The notes under the pieces: model-generated
Told to the model about the DNA's origin: nothing
Databases searched by the model: none
Seen by the model: the letters and a program-made list of their open reading frames with translations, nothing else
NCBI GenBank assembly: GCA_947446685.1
Contig: CANFIC010000008.1
Location: 1-34,510, forward strand
Direction of reading: 5' to 3'
Source of the DNA: Burkholderiales bacterium
Lineage (GTDB): Bacteria; Pseudomonadota; Gammaproteobacteria; Burkholderiales; Burkholderiaceae_C
DNA: 34,510 nt
In this document: in pieces, positions 18,976 to 28,005 of the stretch
How the letters are laid out: every line of letters starts with the position of its first letter
Numbering within the stretch: the first letter of the stretch is position 1
Translations under genes and position numbers: made by a program

Positions 18976-19889
18976 GGGCCGATGCCGGCCATTACGATTA
19001 TTGGCCTTACCTGAACCGGCCCAAGATCCGCTGGCCCAAGGGCGCCCGGCTGGCCTTCTGGGTCGCGCCGAACATCGAGTTCTATGAGCTCGCCCCACCG
19101 GCCAATCCGGCACGCGCCGCTTGGCCCCACCCCTATCCGGCCGTGCCCGGTTATTCGATCCGCGACTATGGCAACCGGGTCGGCCATATGCGGCAGATGG
19201 CCTTGCTGGACAAATATGGCGTGCGCGGCTCGATCTCGCTGTCGACCGCGCTGTGCACGCACCACCCCGAGATCATCCAGATGTGCCGCGAGCGCGACTG
19301 GGAGTTCTTCAGCCACGGCATCTACAACACCCGCTACACCTACGGCATGAGCGAGACGCAGGAGCGCTCGATGATCCTCGAGTCGATCGAGACGATCGCC
19401 AAGCACACCGGCCGCGCCCCGGTCGGCTATCTGGCCCCGGCGCTGTCGCACAGCGAGGTCACCGTCGATTTGTTTGCCGAACTCGGCGGCATCTACAGCT
19501 GCGACCTGTTCCACGACGACCAGCCAACACCGCTGCGCGTGCGCGGCGGCCAGCGCTTCGTCTCGGTGCCCTATTCGCTCGAGTTGAACGACACCATCGC
19601 CTATGTGGTCAACAAGATCGAGCCGCGCCGCTACGGGCAGATGATCAAGGACAGCTTTGACCGGCTCTACGCCGAAGGGGCCGAGTCGGGCACGGTGATG
19701 TGCATCCCCACGCACAACTACCAGGTCAGCTGCCCGCACCGCCTGAAGGCCTTCGAGGACGCGCTGGCCTATATCACCGGCCACAGCGATGTCTGGGTGA
19801 CCACCGGCCGCGAGATCGCCGAGCATTACCTGGCACAGCACCACGACGAAGCCCTGGCCGACATTGCGCTCAAGAACGGAGGCGTCTGA
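18972..19889 (+). CDS. polysaccharide-deacetylase-fold hydrolase, copy 2
   Basis: LAFWVAPNIEFYEL, YSIRDYGNRVGHMRQMALLDKYGVRGSISLSTALCTHHPEIIQMCRERDWEFFSHGIYNTRYTYGM, APVGYLAPALSHSEVTVDLFAELG. Confidence 0.9.
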   Translation: MRADAGHYDYWPYLNRPKIRWPKGARLAFWVAPNIEFYELAPPANPARAAWPHPYPAVPGYSIRDYGNRVGHMRQMALLDKYGVRGSISLSTALCTHHPEIIQMCRERDWEFFSHGIYNTRYTYGMSETQERSMILESIETIAKHTGRAPVGYLAPALSHSEVTVDLFAELGGIYSCDLFHDDQPTPLRVRGGQRFVSVPYSLELNDTIAYVVNKIEPRRYGQMIKDSFDRLYAEGAESGTVMCIPTHNYQVSCPHRLKAFEDALAYITGHSDVWVTTGREIAEHYLAQHHDEALADIALKNGGV

Positions 19890-19891
19890 CC

Positions 19892-20824
19892 ATGGCGCTC
19901 GATCAATCCCACCTCGACTACCCCCAGCGCCGCTACGGCATGGACCATGACCGCTATGCATGGTCGATGCTGACCGACCGCCCGGCCTTGCATTGGCCCG
20001 GCGGCAAGACCCTGGCGGTCTGGGTCAATGTCAGCCTGCAGCATTTCCCGATGAATCCGTCGGCCAAGCTGAAGCTGCCCGGCAGCATGACCATGCCCTA
20101 TCCGGACCTGCGCCATTTCACGCTGCGCGACTATGGCAACCGGGTCGGCATCTACCGCCTGCTGCGCGCCTTTGACCAATTCGGCATCCGCCCAAGCTTT
20201 GCCATCAACGCCGAGCTGGCGCTGCGCTATCCGGCGCTGGCGGCCACCATCCTTGCGCGCGGCGATGAATGGCTGGGCCATTCCTGGTCGATGGACACAC
20301 CCCATGCCGGCGGCCTCGACATCGATGCGGAACGTGCGCTGGTGCAGCGCTCGCTGACCACCTTGCGCGAGTTGAGCGGCCAGGCCGTGCGCGGCTGGCT
20401 CAGCCCGGGCAAGCTGCAAAGCCCGAACACGCCCGAGTTGCTCAAGGCCGAAGGCATCGAGTACTGCGCCGACTGGGTCAACGACGAGTTGCCCTATCGC
20501 TTTCACACCCAGGCCGGCGATCTGTGGAACCTGCCGCTGGCCACCGAGATCGAGGACCGTTTTGTGGTGATGGACAACTTGCACGCCGAAGCCTCCTGGG
20601 CCGAACAGGTGATCGACGCCTTCGAGCTGCTGCTGGCCGAATCGCGCAGCCAGGGCGGGCGGCTGCTGACGCTGTCGCTGCACCCCTGGGTGATGGGACA
20701 ACCGCACCGGATCAAGCATCTGGAAGCGGTGCTGGCCCATATCAGCGCATCCAGCGAAGTCTGGCAGGCCGCACCAGGCAAGATCATCGATGCCTTCGCA
20801 GCGCAGCAGGAATCACCCACATGA
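19892..20824 (+). CDS. polysaccharide-deacetylase-fold hydrolase, copy 3
   Basis: LAVWVNVSLQHFPMN, FTLRDYGNRVGIYRLLRAFDQFGIRPSFAINAELALRYPALAATILARGDEWLGHSWSMDTPHAGG, AVRGWLSPGKLQSPNTPELLKAEGIEYCADWVND. Confidence 0.9.
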   Translation: MALDQSHLDYPQRRYGMDHDRYAWSMLTDRPALHWPGGKTLAVWVNVSLQHFPMNPSAKLKLPGSMTMPYPDLRHFTLRDYGNRVGIYRLLRAFDQFGIRPSFAINAELALRYPALAATILARGDEWLGHSWSMDTPHAGGLDIDAERALVQRSLTTLRELSGQAVRGWLSPGKLQSPNTPELLKAEGIEYCADWVNDELPYRFHTQAGDLWNLPLATEIEDRFVVMDNLHAEASWAEQVIDAFELLLAESRSQGGRLLTLSLHPWVMGQPHRIKHLEAVLAHISASSEVWQAAPGKIIDAFAAQQESPT

Positions 20825-21777
20825 CGAGTGCACCCAAGCGCGATGTGCTGGTCAGCGAAGTCGGCCCGCGCGACGGACTGCAAAGCATCCAGGCCATCAT
20901 GCCGCTGGCCGCGAAGAAGGCCTGGGTAACGGCGGCCGCCGCAGCCGGCGTGCCCGAGATCGAGGTCGGCTCCTTCGTCCCGGCCCATATCCTGCCGCAG
21001 TTGGCCGACACGGCCGAGCTGGTCGCCCATGCGTTGACCATCGCCGGCCTGAGCGTGGCCGTGCTGGTGCCCAACTTCAAGGGCGCGCAGGCCGCAGTGG
21101 CCAGCGGCGCGCACAAGCTCACCCTCCCGCTGTCGGTCAGCGAGACGCACAGCCTGCGCAATCTGCGCCGCAATCACGCCCAGATGCTCGACGAGGTGCG
21201 CCAGATCGCCGCGCTGATCAAGAGCTTGCCGGCCGGCCAGCGCCCGCATTTCGAGGGCAGCCTGTCGACAGCCTTTGGCTGCACGCTCGAAGGCGTGGTG
21301 CCCGAGCAGCGGGTGGTCGAGTTGGCCGTCGCGCTGATGGAGGCCGGCTGCGACGAGGTGGGGCTGTCGGACACGACCGGCTACGCCAATCCGGCCCAGG
21401 TCAAGCGCTTGATCAAGTCGATCTGGTCTGCCGTCGGGCGCGATCAGCTGAGCGGCATCCACCTGCACAACACCCGCGGCCAGGGCTTGGCCAATGTGGT
21501 GGCAGCGCTCGACATGGGCCTGACCACCATCGACGCCTCGCTCGGCGGCCTGGGCGGCTGCCCGTTCGCACCCGGCGCCAGCGGCAATATCGTCACCGAG
21601 GACCTGGTCTTCATGCTCGAAGCGATGGGCTTGCGCACCGGCATCGACCTCGACGCCTTGTTTGCCGTGCGCGAGATCGTCAGCGCCGCGCTACCCGGCG
21701 AGCCGCTCTACGGCATGACGCCGCTGGCCGGCCTGCCCCTGGGCTTTGTCCCTGCAACAACAAAAAAACATCAATGA
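20821..21777 (+). CDS. HMG-CoA-lyase-like (HMGL/DRE-TIM) protein
   Basis: VLVSEVGPRDGLQSIQAIMPLAAKKAWVTAAAAAGVPEIEVGSFV; DEVGLSDTTGYANPAQVKRL; IHLHNTRGQGLANVVAALDMGLTTIDASLGGLGGCPFAPGASGNIVTEDLVFMLEAMG; ATGA overlap. Confidence 0.95.
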   Translation: MTSAPKRDVLVSEVGPRDGLQSIQAIMPLAAKKAWVTAAAAAGVPEIEVGSFVPAHILPQLADTAELVAHALTIAGLSVAVLVPNFKGAQAAVASGAHKLTLPLSVSETHSLRNLRRNHAQMLDEVRQIAALIKSLPAGQRPHFEGSLSTAFGCTLEGVVPEQRVVELAVALMEAGCDEVGLSDTTGYANPAQVKRLIKSIWSAVGRDQLSGIHLHNTRGQGLANVVAALDMGLTTIDASLGGLGGCPFAPGASGNIVTEDLVFMLEAMGLRTGIDLDALFAVREIVSAALPGEPLYGMTPLAGLPLGFVPATTKKHQ

Positions 21778-22958
21778 CCGAACAAGAACTGCCCCTGGCG
21801 GGCCTCAAGGTGATCGAGTTCACCCATATGGTGATGGGCCCCAGCATCGGGTTGATCCTGGCCGACATGGGCGCGCAGGTGAGCAAGGTCGAGCCGGTCG
21901 AGGGCGACAACACGCGCCGCCTGACCGGCTCGGGCGCGGGCTACTTCGCGATGTACAACCGCAACAAGAAGAGCCTGGCGATCGATGTGAAGTCCGCCGC
22001 CGGACGCCAGGTGGTGCTGGACTTGCTGGCCGATGCCGATGTGCTGATCGAGAACTTCCGCGGTGGCGCGATGGACGAGCTGGGCTTTGGCTACGAAGCG
22101 CTGGCTGCGATCAACCCGCGGCTGATTTACTGCTCGGGCAAGGGCTTTCTGAGCGGGCCTTACGAGAGCCGCACGGCGCTGGACGAAGTCGCGCAGATGA
22201 TGGGCGGCCTGGCTTATATGACCGGCCTGCCGGACAAACCGATGCGCGCCGGTGCCTCGGTGATCGACGTGACCGGCGCCATGTTCGGCGTGATCGGCAT
22301 CCTGGGCGCGCTCGAGCAGCGCCGCCGCAGCGGCCTGGGCCAATATGTCAAGACCTCGCTGTACGAGACCACGGCCTTCCTGGTGGGCCAGCATATGGCG
22401 CAGTTCGCCACCACCGGCAAGGCCGCCCCGCCGATGTCGGTGCGCCAGTCGGCCTGGGCGGTCTACGACGTGTTCGAGACATCAGACGGCGAGCGCGTCT
22501 TTGCCGCCGTCGTCAGCGATACGCAATGGCGCAAGTTCTGCGAATCCTTCGGGCTGGCCGAATTCCTCGCCGACCCGGCGCTGGCCAAGAACACCGAACG
22601 GGTCCGCCAGCGCGAACGCACCATCCCGGTGATCCGCGAGCGCTTCAAACGGCTGGACAAGGCCGGCCTGATGGCCCAGCTCGAGGCGACCGGTCTGCCC
22701 TTCGCGCCGATTGCCAAGCCCGAGGAGTTGTTCGACGACCCGCACCTGAACGCCGCCGGGGGACTGGTGGGCATCACGCTGCAGGACGGCCGGACGACCA
22801 AGCTGCCGGCCTTGCCGATCGAGATGGCGGGCCGGCGCTTCGGCCTGCGCCACGACCTGCCGCAGATCGGCGCCAACAGCCGCGAGTTGTTGCTGGCGCG
22901 GGGCTTGAGCCCGGCCGAGATCGACGCCCTGGTCGAGCAAGGCGTGATCAGGCCATGA
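21774..22958 (+). CDS. CaiB/BaiF family CoA-transferase (copy 2)
   Basis: GLKVIEFTHMVMGPSIGLILADMGAQVSKVEPVEGDNTRRL; MYNRNKKSLAIDVKSAAGRQVVLDLLADADVLIENFRGGAMDELG; ATGA overlaps at both ends. Confidence 0.96.
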   Translation: MTEQELPLAGLKVIEFTHMVMGPSIGLILADMGAQVSKVEPVEGDNTRRLTGSGAGYFAMYNRNKKSLAIDVKSAAGRQVVLDLLADADVLIENFRGGAMDELGFGYEALAAINPRLIYCSGKGFLSGPYESRTALDEVAQMMGGLAYMTGLPDKPMRAGASVIDVTGAMFGVIGILGALEQRRRSGLGQYVKTSLYETTAFLVGQHMAQFATTGKAAPPMSVRQSAWAVYDVFETSDGERVFAAVVSDTQWRKFCESFGLAEFLADPALAKNTERVRQRERTIPVIRERFKRLDKAGLMAQLEATGLPFAPIAKPEELFDDPHLNAAGGLVGITLQDGRTTKLPALPIEMAGRRFGLRHDLPQIGANSRELLLARGLSPAEIDALVEQGVIRP

Positions 22959-24367
22959 GCGGTCTGTCGCTGTTCGAGAAGCTCTGGCGCCAGCATTGCA
23001 TCACCGAACTGGCTGACGGCGCGAGCCTGATCCACATCGACCGCATCTTCTTGCATGAACGCACCGGTGGTGTGGCCTTGCAGGCGCTGGACGAGGCCGG
23101 GTACGCGGTGCGCAACCCGCAACTGGCCTTTGCGACGCTGGACCATATCGTCGACACCTTGCCCGGCCGCAGCGACAAGACCTTGATGCCCGGCGGCGAG
23201 GCCTTCATCCGCATCACGCGCGAGCAAACCAGGCGCAACGGCATCCAGCTGTTCGACCTGGGTGACGCGCGCCAGGGCATCGTGCATGTGGTCTCGCCCG
23301 AGCTGGCCATCGTGCTGCCGGGCGCCACAATGGTCTGCGCCGACAGCCACACCTGCACCCAGGGCGCGCTCGGTGCGCTGGCCTGGGGCATCGGCAGCTC
23401 GGAGGCCGAACATGCGCTGGCCACGCAGACGCTCAGGATCGTCAAGCCCCGGTCGATGCGCGTCACCTTCGACGGCAGCCTGCCGCCCGGCGTGGGCGCC
23501 AAGGACATGATCCTGGCCCTGATCGCGCGCGACAGCGCCTCGGGCGCCCAAGGCTCAGTGGTCGAGTTTGCCGGCCAGGCCGTGCGAGAACTGAGCCTGG
23601 AAGCGCGCATGACCTTGTGCAATATGGCGGTGGAGTTCTCGGCCTTCACCGGCCTGATCGCACCCGATCAAGCCACCTTCGACTATCTCGAGGGCCGGCC
23701 CTTCGCGCCCAAAGGCGAGGGCTGGACGCAAGCGCTTGAGGCCTGGCGCGAGCTGCACAGCGACGCCGATGCGCAGTTCGATTTCGAGACCCGCCTGGAC
23801 GTCAGCCGCCTCAGCCCGATGCTGACCTGGGGCACCAGCCCGCAGCATGCGGTGGCGGTGAATCAGCGGGTGCCCGATCCGGCTGAAGTCAGCGACGCGG
23901 CGACAAGCCAGGCGATGGCAAAGGCGCTGGCCTATATGGACTTGCTGCCGGGTCAGGCCTTGGCCGGCTTGCCGATTGACGCGGCCTTCATCGGCTCTTG
24001 CACCAACAGCCGAATCTCCGACCTGCGCGCTGCGGCCGAGTTGCTGCGCGGGCGCAAGGTCGCTGCCGGCGTGAAGGCGATCTGCGTGCCGGGCTCGACC
24101 CAGGTCAAGCAGGCGGCCGAGGCCGAAGGCCTGGACCAGGTTTTTATCGACGCCGGTTTTGAGTGGCGCGAGTCGGGCTGCTCGATGTGCTTCTTCGCCG
24201 GCGGCGAGAGCTTTGGCCATCAGCAGCGCGTGGTGAGCACGACCAACCGCAACTTCGAGAGCCGCCAGGGGCCGCTCACGCGCACCCATCTGGCCAGCCC
24301 GGTCCTGGTGGCGGCTTCGGCCATCGCGGGCTGCATCGCCGATCCTCGCCAACTACAAGATGACTGA
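22955..24367 (+). CDS. LeuC-like hydro-lyase large subunit (aconitase superfamily)
   Basis: CADSHTCTQGALGALAWGIGSSEAEHALATQTL; FIGSCTNSRISDLRAAAELL; SGCSMCFFAGGESFGHQQRVVSTTNRNFESRQGP (Fe-S Cys motifs). Confidence 0.93.
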   Translation: MSGLSLFEKLWRQHCITELADGASLIHIDRIFLHERTGGVALQALDEAGYAVRNPQLAFATLDHIVDTLPGRSDKTLMPGGEAFIRITREQTRRNGIQLFDLGDARQGIVHVVSPELAIVLPGATMVCADSHTCTQGALGALAWGIGSSEAEHALATQTLRIVKPRSMRVTFDGSLPPGVGAKDMILALIARDSASGAQGSVVEFAGQAVRELSLEARMTLCNMAVEFSAFTGLIAPDQATFDYLEGRPFAPKGEGWTQALEAWRELHSDADAQFDFETRLDVSRLSPMLTWGTSPQHAVAVNQRVPDPAEVSDAATSQAMAKALAYMDLLPGQALAGLPIDAAFIGSCTNSRISDLRAAAELLRGRKVAAGVKAICVPGSTQVKQAAEAEGLDQVFIDAGFEWRESGCSMCFFAGGESFGHQQRVVSTTNRNFESRQGPLTRTHLASPVLVAASAIAGCIADPRQLQDD

Positions 24368-25001
24368 AATGGACAAGTTCATCACCCATGAAGGCGTGGC
24401 GGCGGCCCTGCTGCGCAGCAATATCGACACCGACGCGATCATCCCCTCGCGCGAGATGAAGACCGTCTCCAAGACCGGCCTGGCCGGCGGGCTGTTCGCC
24501 GGCTGGCGCTATCTGGATGTGCAGACCCGTCAACCCAACCCCGACTTCGTGCTGAACCGGCCCGAACAGCAGGGCAGCTCGATCTTGCTGGCAGGCATCA
24601 ACTTCGGTTGCGGCTCGTCGCGCGAGCATGCGGTCTGGGCGCTCAAGGAATACGGCATCCGCGTCGTCGTGGCGCCCAGCTTCGGCGCGATTTTTGCGGG
24701 CAACTGTGTCAGGAACGGTTTGTTGCCGCTGGTGCTGAGCGAGGGCCAGATTGCCGAACTCGCCAGCAGCAGCGCCGCTGATCCGCAGACAAGGCGCCTG
24801 CGGGTCGATCTTGAACGCAATAGTCTCAGCGATGCCCAAGGCCGCTCTTACCCCTTCAGCCTGGCCGCCAGCCAGCGCGAGATGCTGCTCAAGGGGCTCG
24901 ACCCGATCGCGCTGACCCTCGAACTGAGCCCCGCGATCGATGCCTTCCAGGCCGAGGACCGCCAAGCCCGGCCCTGGATTTATATAGACCAGGCCGGCTG
25001 A
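24360..25001 (+). CDS. LeuD-like hydro-lyase small subunit
   Basis: NIDTDAIIPSREMKTVSKTGLAGGLFAGWRY; GINFGCGSSREHAVWALKEYGIRVVVAPSFGAIFAGNCVRNGLLPLVL. Confidence 0.94.
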   Translation: MTEMDKFITHEGVAAALLRSNIDTDAIIPSREMKTVSKTGLAGGLFAGWRYLDVQTRQPNPDFVLNRPEQQGSSILLAGINFGCGSSREHAVWALKEYGIRVVVAPSFGAIFAGNCVRNGLLPLVLSEGQIAELASSSAADPQTRRLRVDLERNSLSDAQGRSYPFSLAASQREMLLKGLDPIALTLELSPAIDAFQAEDRQARPWIYIDQAG

Positions 25002-25852
25002 TGCTCAATCGCCCACACACCGAATTCGTCCAGTCGCAGATGCTGCCTTGGCGACGCATCCCGCCCGGCGCAGCCAGGCCGGACGCCGAATACAAGTTCC
25101 TCAGCCGCGACCCGGATGACGGCGCTTGCACCTGCTTGATCCGCTATGCGCCGGGTTGGGCAAGGCTGGCCGACGAATACCTCGATGCGACCGAAGAGTT
25201 CTATGTGCTTGAGGGCGAGATCGAAGTCAACGGGCTGGTCTACAAGGCCGACCATTACGGGCATATCCCGAAGCAGGCGCTGCGCCACTCGATGTCAACC
25301 CGAAGCGGTGCGGTGGTGCTGACTTTCTTTGATGCCCAGCCGGAATTCCATGCCGAAGGCAGCGCCACATCGGCGGCGAGCGAAGCGCTGCTGCACCGCG
25401 ATGTGTTGCACATGCCCTGGGACATGAAGGTCAACGACGCCAAGCTGGCCCATCTGGGCATCTCGCGCAAGGACTTGCGTGCCGACCCGGTGAGCGGCGA
25501 ACGCACCTTTTTGTCGATGATGCTGCCGCATTCCGAACCACCCGGCTCGCATGGACCGCGCGAATCGCATCCGGTGGTCGAGGAATGTTTCGTCATCGCC
25601 GGCTCGCTGGTCGGCCCCTATGGCGAGATGCATGCGGGTGCTTATTTCTGGCGTCCGCCGGGCATTCCGCATGGACCCTTTGGTACCCGCTGGGGCTGCG
25701 TGGCGCTGATCCGTTTCGTCGGCGGCCGCCATGTCAACATCTGGACCGTCGACGAAGCGCCGTTCGACTTCCATCAGCCTTATCGGCCGGTATTACCACC
25801 CGAATATGCGCACCTGAGCGCCCTACCCTGGGTGCCGCCGCAGGCTTATTGA
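25001..25852 (+). CDS. bicupin protein (ChrR-type/DUF4437-like cupin)
   Basis: LIRYAPGWARLADEYLDATEEFYVLEGEIEVNGLVYKADHYGHIPKQALRHSM; second cupin repeat HPVVEECFVIAGSLVGPYGEMHAGAYFWRPPGIPHGPFGTRWGCVALIRF. Confidence 0.85.
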   Translation: MLNRPHTEFVQSQMLPWRRIPPGAARPDAEYKFLSRDPDDGACTCLIRYAPGWARLADEYLDATEEFYVLEGEIEVNGLVYKADHYGHIPKQALRHSMSTRSGAVVLTFFDAQPEFHAEGSATSAASEALLHRDVLHMPWDMKVNDAKLAHLGISRKDLRADPVSGERTFLSMMLPHSEPPGSHGPRESHPVVEECFVIAGSLVGPYGEMHAGAYFWRPPGIPHGPFGTRWGCVALIRFVGGRHVNIWTVDEAPFDFHQPYRPVLPPEYAHLSALPWVPPQAY

Positions 25853-25880
25853 TCCTGGATTGGGCAGTTGACAGCCCCGG

Positions 25881-27824
25881 TCAAGGCGAGCGGTCCAGGG
25901 CCTCGATCTCCTTGAGTCGGCGCCACAGCGTTGTGCGGCTGATCGAAAGCGCCTGGGCTGCGCCCTGCCGGCTACCCTTGGCGGCCTGCAGCGCCGCCAG
26001 AATGCGCGCGTCATCGAGCAAGACCGGAGCTTCCTCCTCAACAGCCGCAGTCAACTCAGGGATCAAGCCCTGTGCAAGCTCGGGCGCCTCGCGCAGGAAC
26101 AGCGAATACTCGACCTCGCCCGACTCGGGCAAGCCGAACAGGAACACGGCGAAGCGTTCCATCAGGTTTTCCAACTCGCGGATATTGCCCGGCCAACGGT
26201 ACTGACGCAGCAGCGGCAGCAGCGGCAAGAGCAGGGGCTCGGCCGACAAGGTACTGCCCAGCTCGAGCAGCTTGGCTTCGAGCAACTGGCTTGCCAAGGC
26301 ATGCAGATCCTCGGGTCGTTCGCGCAGCGGCGGCAGCGAGACCAGCAGGATGTTCAGCCGGTAGAACAGGTCAGCGCGAAACAGGCCTTCGGCAATGCGG
26401 TTTTCAAGCGAGCGGTGGGTCGCGGCAATCACTCGCACGTCGATCGCGATCGGTGCATTGCTGCCCAAACGGACAACCTCACGCTCCTGCAATACCCGCA
26501 GCAAGCGGGTCTGCAAGGAGATCGGCATATCGCCGATCTCATCCAGAAAAACCGTACCGGTATGGGCTGCTTCAAACAGACCGGGTTTGCCGCCTTTGCG
26601 CGAGCCAGTGAAGGCGCCTTCTTCATGGCCGAACAACTCGCTCTCGAGCAGCGACTCAGGAAACGATGCGCAGTTCAGCGTCACGAATGGCCCGCGCTGG
26701 CGTTCGCTGGCGTTGTGAATCGCCTGCGCGAACAACTCCTTGCCGGTGCCGGTTTCGCCGGTGATCAACACGGTTGAGGCGGTCCTGGCGCAGCGGCCAG
26801 CCACGCCCCGGGCATAGGCCAGCGCGGGGCTGTTGCCGGTGATCAGATCGAAGCTGTAGCGCGCTGCCACGCTCTTGGGCCGGCGCTGCGATCGGATCGT
26901 CGTGTCGGCACGATGAATCGCGCTGGTGTCGCGCAAGGTCAGCAAAGCGCCGGTGATGCCGCCGCGCTCATGGATCGCGGTGCGGTTCATCAGCAAGCTG
27001 CTGCGCCCAAGCTGGATCACCATGTCCAGGTCATCGTCCTGCCCGGCCAAAACAGAGGCCAGCGACAACTCGCTGGCCAGATCCGGCAAGCGCAAGCCGA
27101 TCGGACTGCTTGCATCGAGGCCGAGAATCCGCCGCATCAGCGGGTTGATCGCCGTGATGCGGTGTTGCATATCGACAGCCAGGATCGCTTCATGCAGATG
27201 GGCAAAAGCGGCATTCAGGTTTTCATATTTCGAATCCTGGCGGATCGCGTTTTCACCCAGTTGCACAGCCTCTTCCAGCGCGCGCTCGACCGAGTCGTTG
27301 CTGTAGATCAGGATGCCATGCAAGCCATTTTGCTCGGCCAGATCGACGATCAGGCTCGAACCCACCACCACCTCGATGCCCTGTGCCATCAAGGTCTGGA
27401 AATGCCCGCGCGCCTCGGCCAGGGTTTCATAGCTGAACTGGAACAGCTCGACTTTCAACAGGTCCTTGACCGAATCGAGCAAGGGCATGGTCTCGCGGAA
27501 GATCACCATCCCGACCCGGGATGACAGTTGCCGCGCCCGCTGCAATGCCAGCAGCAGGTCAAAGCCGGTGACCTCTATGCTGACGACCGGCAAATCCAGT
27601 TGCGATCTCAGCATCACGGCGATCGAGCCGGCGCTGACGAGCACATCGATGTCACCGCGCTGTTGCATCTGGCGCCCGCGCAGCACTGCATCCTCCAGCG
27701 TGTATTCGTCGACGATGATCTCGGCGCGATCGCGCACCCGACTCTCGGCATGGCGCAGCAATCGCGTCAAGGCCTTGTAGGTCAGCACACAGATGCGGGG
27801 TTTGCGTTGATGAATGAAAGCCAT
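25881..27824 (-). CDS. PrpR-type sigma54-dependent transcriptional activator
   Basis: PrpR_N-like ICVLTYKALTRLLRHAESRVRDRAEIIVDEYTLEDAV..; AAA+ GETGTGKELFAQAIHNAS, ELFGHEEGAFTGSRKGGKPGLFEAAHTGTVFLDEIGDM; C-terminal HTH SRQGAAQALSISRTTLWRRLKE. Confidence 0.95.
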   Translation of the reverse strand: MAFIHQRKPRICVLTYKALTRLLRHAESRVRDRAEIIVDEYTLEDAVLRGRQMQQRGDIDVLVSAGSIAVMLRSQLDLPVVSIEVTGFDLLLALQRARQLSSRVGMVIFRETMPLLDSVKDLLKVELFQFSYETLAEARGHFQTLMAQGIEVVVGSSLIVDLAEQNGLHGILIYSNDSVERALEEAVQLGENAIRQDSKYENLNAAFAHLHEAILAVDMQHRITAINPLMRRILGLDASSPIGLRLPDLASELSLASVLAGQDDDLDMVIQLGRSSLLMNRTAIHERGGITGALLTLRDTSAIHRADTTIRSQRRPKSVAARYSFDLITGNSPALAYARGVAGRCARTASTVLITGETGTGKELFAQAIHNASERQRGPFVTLNCASFPESLLESELFGHEEGAFTGSRKGGKPGLFEAAHTGTVFLDEIGDMPISLQTRLLRVLQEREVVRLGSNAPIAIDVRVIAATHRSLENRIAEGLFRADLFYRLNILLVSLPPLRERPEDLHALASQLLEAKLLELGSTLSAEPLLLPLLPLLRQYRWPGNIRELENLMERFAVFLFGLPESGEVEYSLFLREAPELAQGLIPELTAAVEEEAPVLLDDARILAALQAAKGSRQGAAQALSISRTTLWRRLKEIEALDRSP

Positions 27825-27876
27825 GGGGTTCCAGGTTCAGATGCGGGGTCACGCTTGTTGCTGACGGCATGCTAGC

Positions 27877-27917
27877 TGAAACATTGAACGTTGCAGCAGT
27901 TCGATGGATATGTTTCA
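27877..27917. promoter_or_regulatory. candidate upstream activator site: TGAAACAT-N25-ATGTTTCA
   Basis: Perfect 8-bp arms (27877-27884 / 27910-27917) between the divergent activator and the -24/-12 promoter, centred ~119 bp upstream of the predicted TSS. Confidence 0.55.
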
Positions 27918-27989
27918 AATCTACGCATGGCCCGCCATTTTTCGTCTCAGCGAAGGCCTGCAACAGCAGGGAAGTCGTTTCATAGCGGA

Positions 27990-28005
27990 TGGCAAGCATC
28001 TTGCT
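27990..28005 (+). promoter_or_regulatory. sigma54 (-24/-12) promoter
   Basis: TGGCAAGCATCTTGCT vs consensus TGGCACGNNNNTTGCW: one mismatch, exact GG-N10-GC spacing. Confidence 0.78.

Noticed and set aside
20269-20820. Long N-terminal extension of the HMGL ORF (and similarly the CaiB and LeuC ORFs at 20790 and 21746)
   Set aside because: Out-of-frame read-through of the preceding gene; true starts are ATGA overlaps at 20821, 21774 and 22955.
25867-25883. TTGAC...GTCAA short inverted repeat between the convergent bicupin and sigma54 regulator genes
   Set aside because: 5-bp stem, no T-run, overlaps the coding end; too weak for a terminator call.
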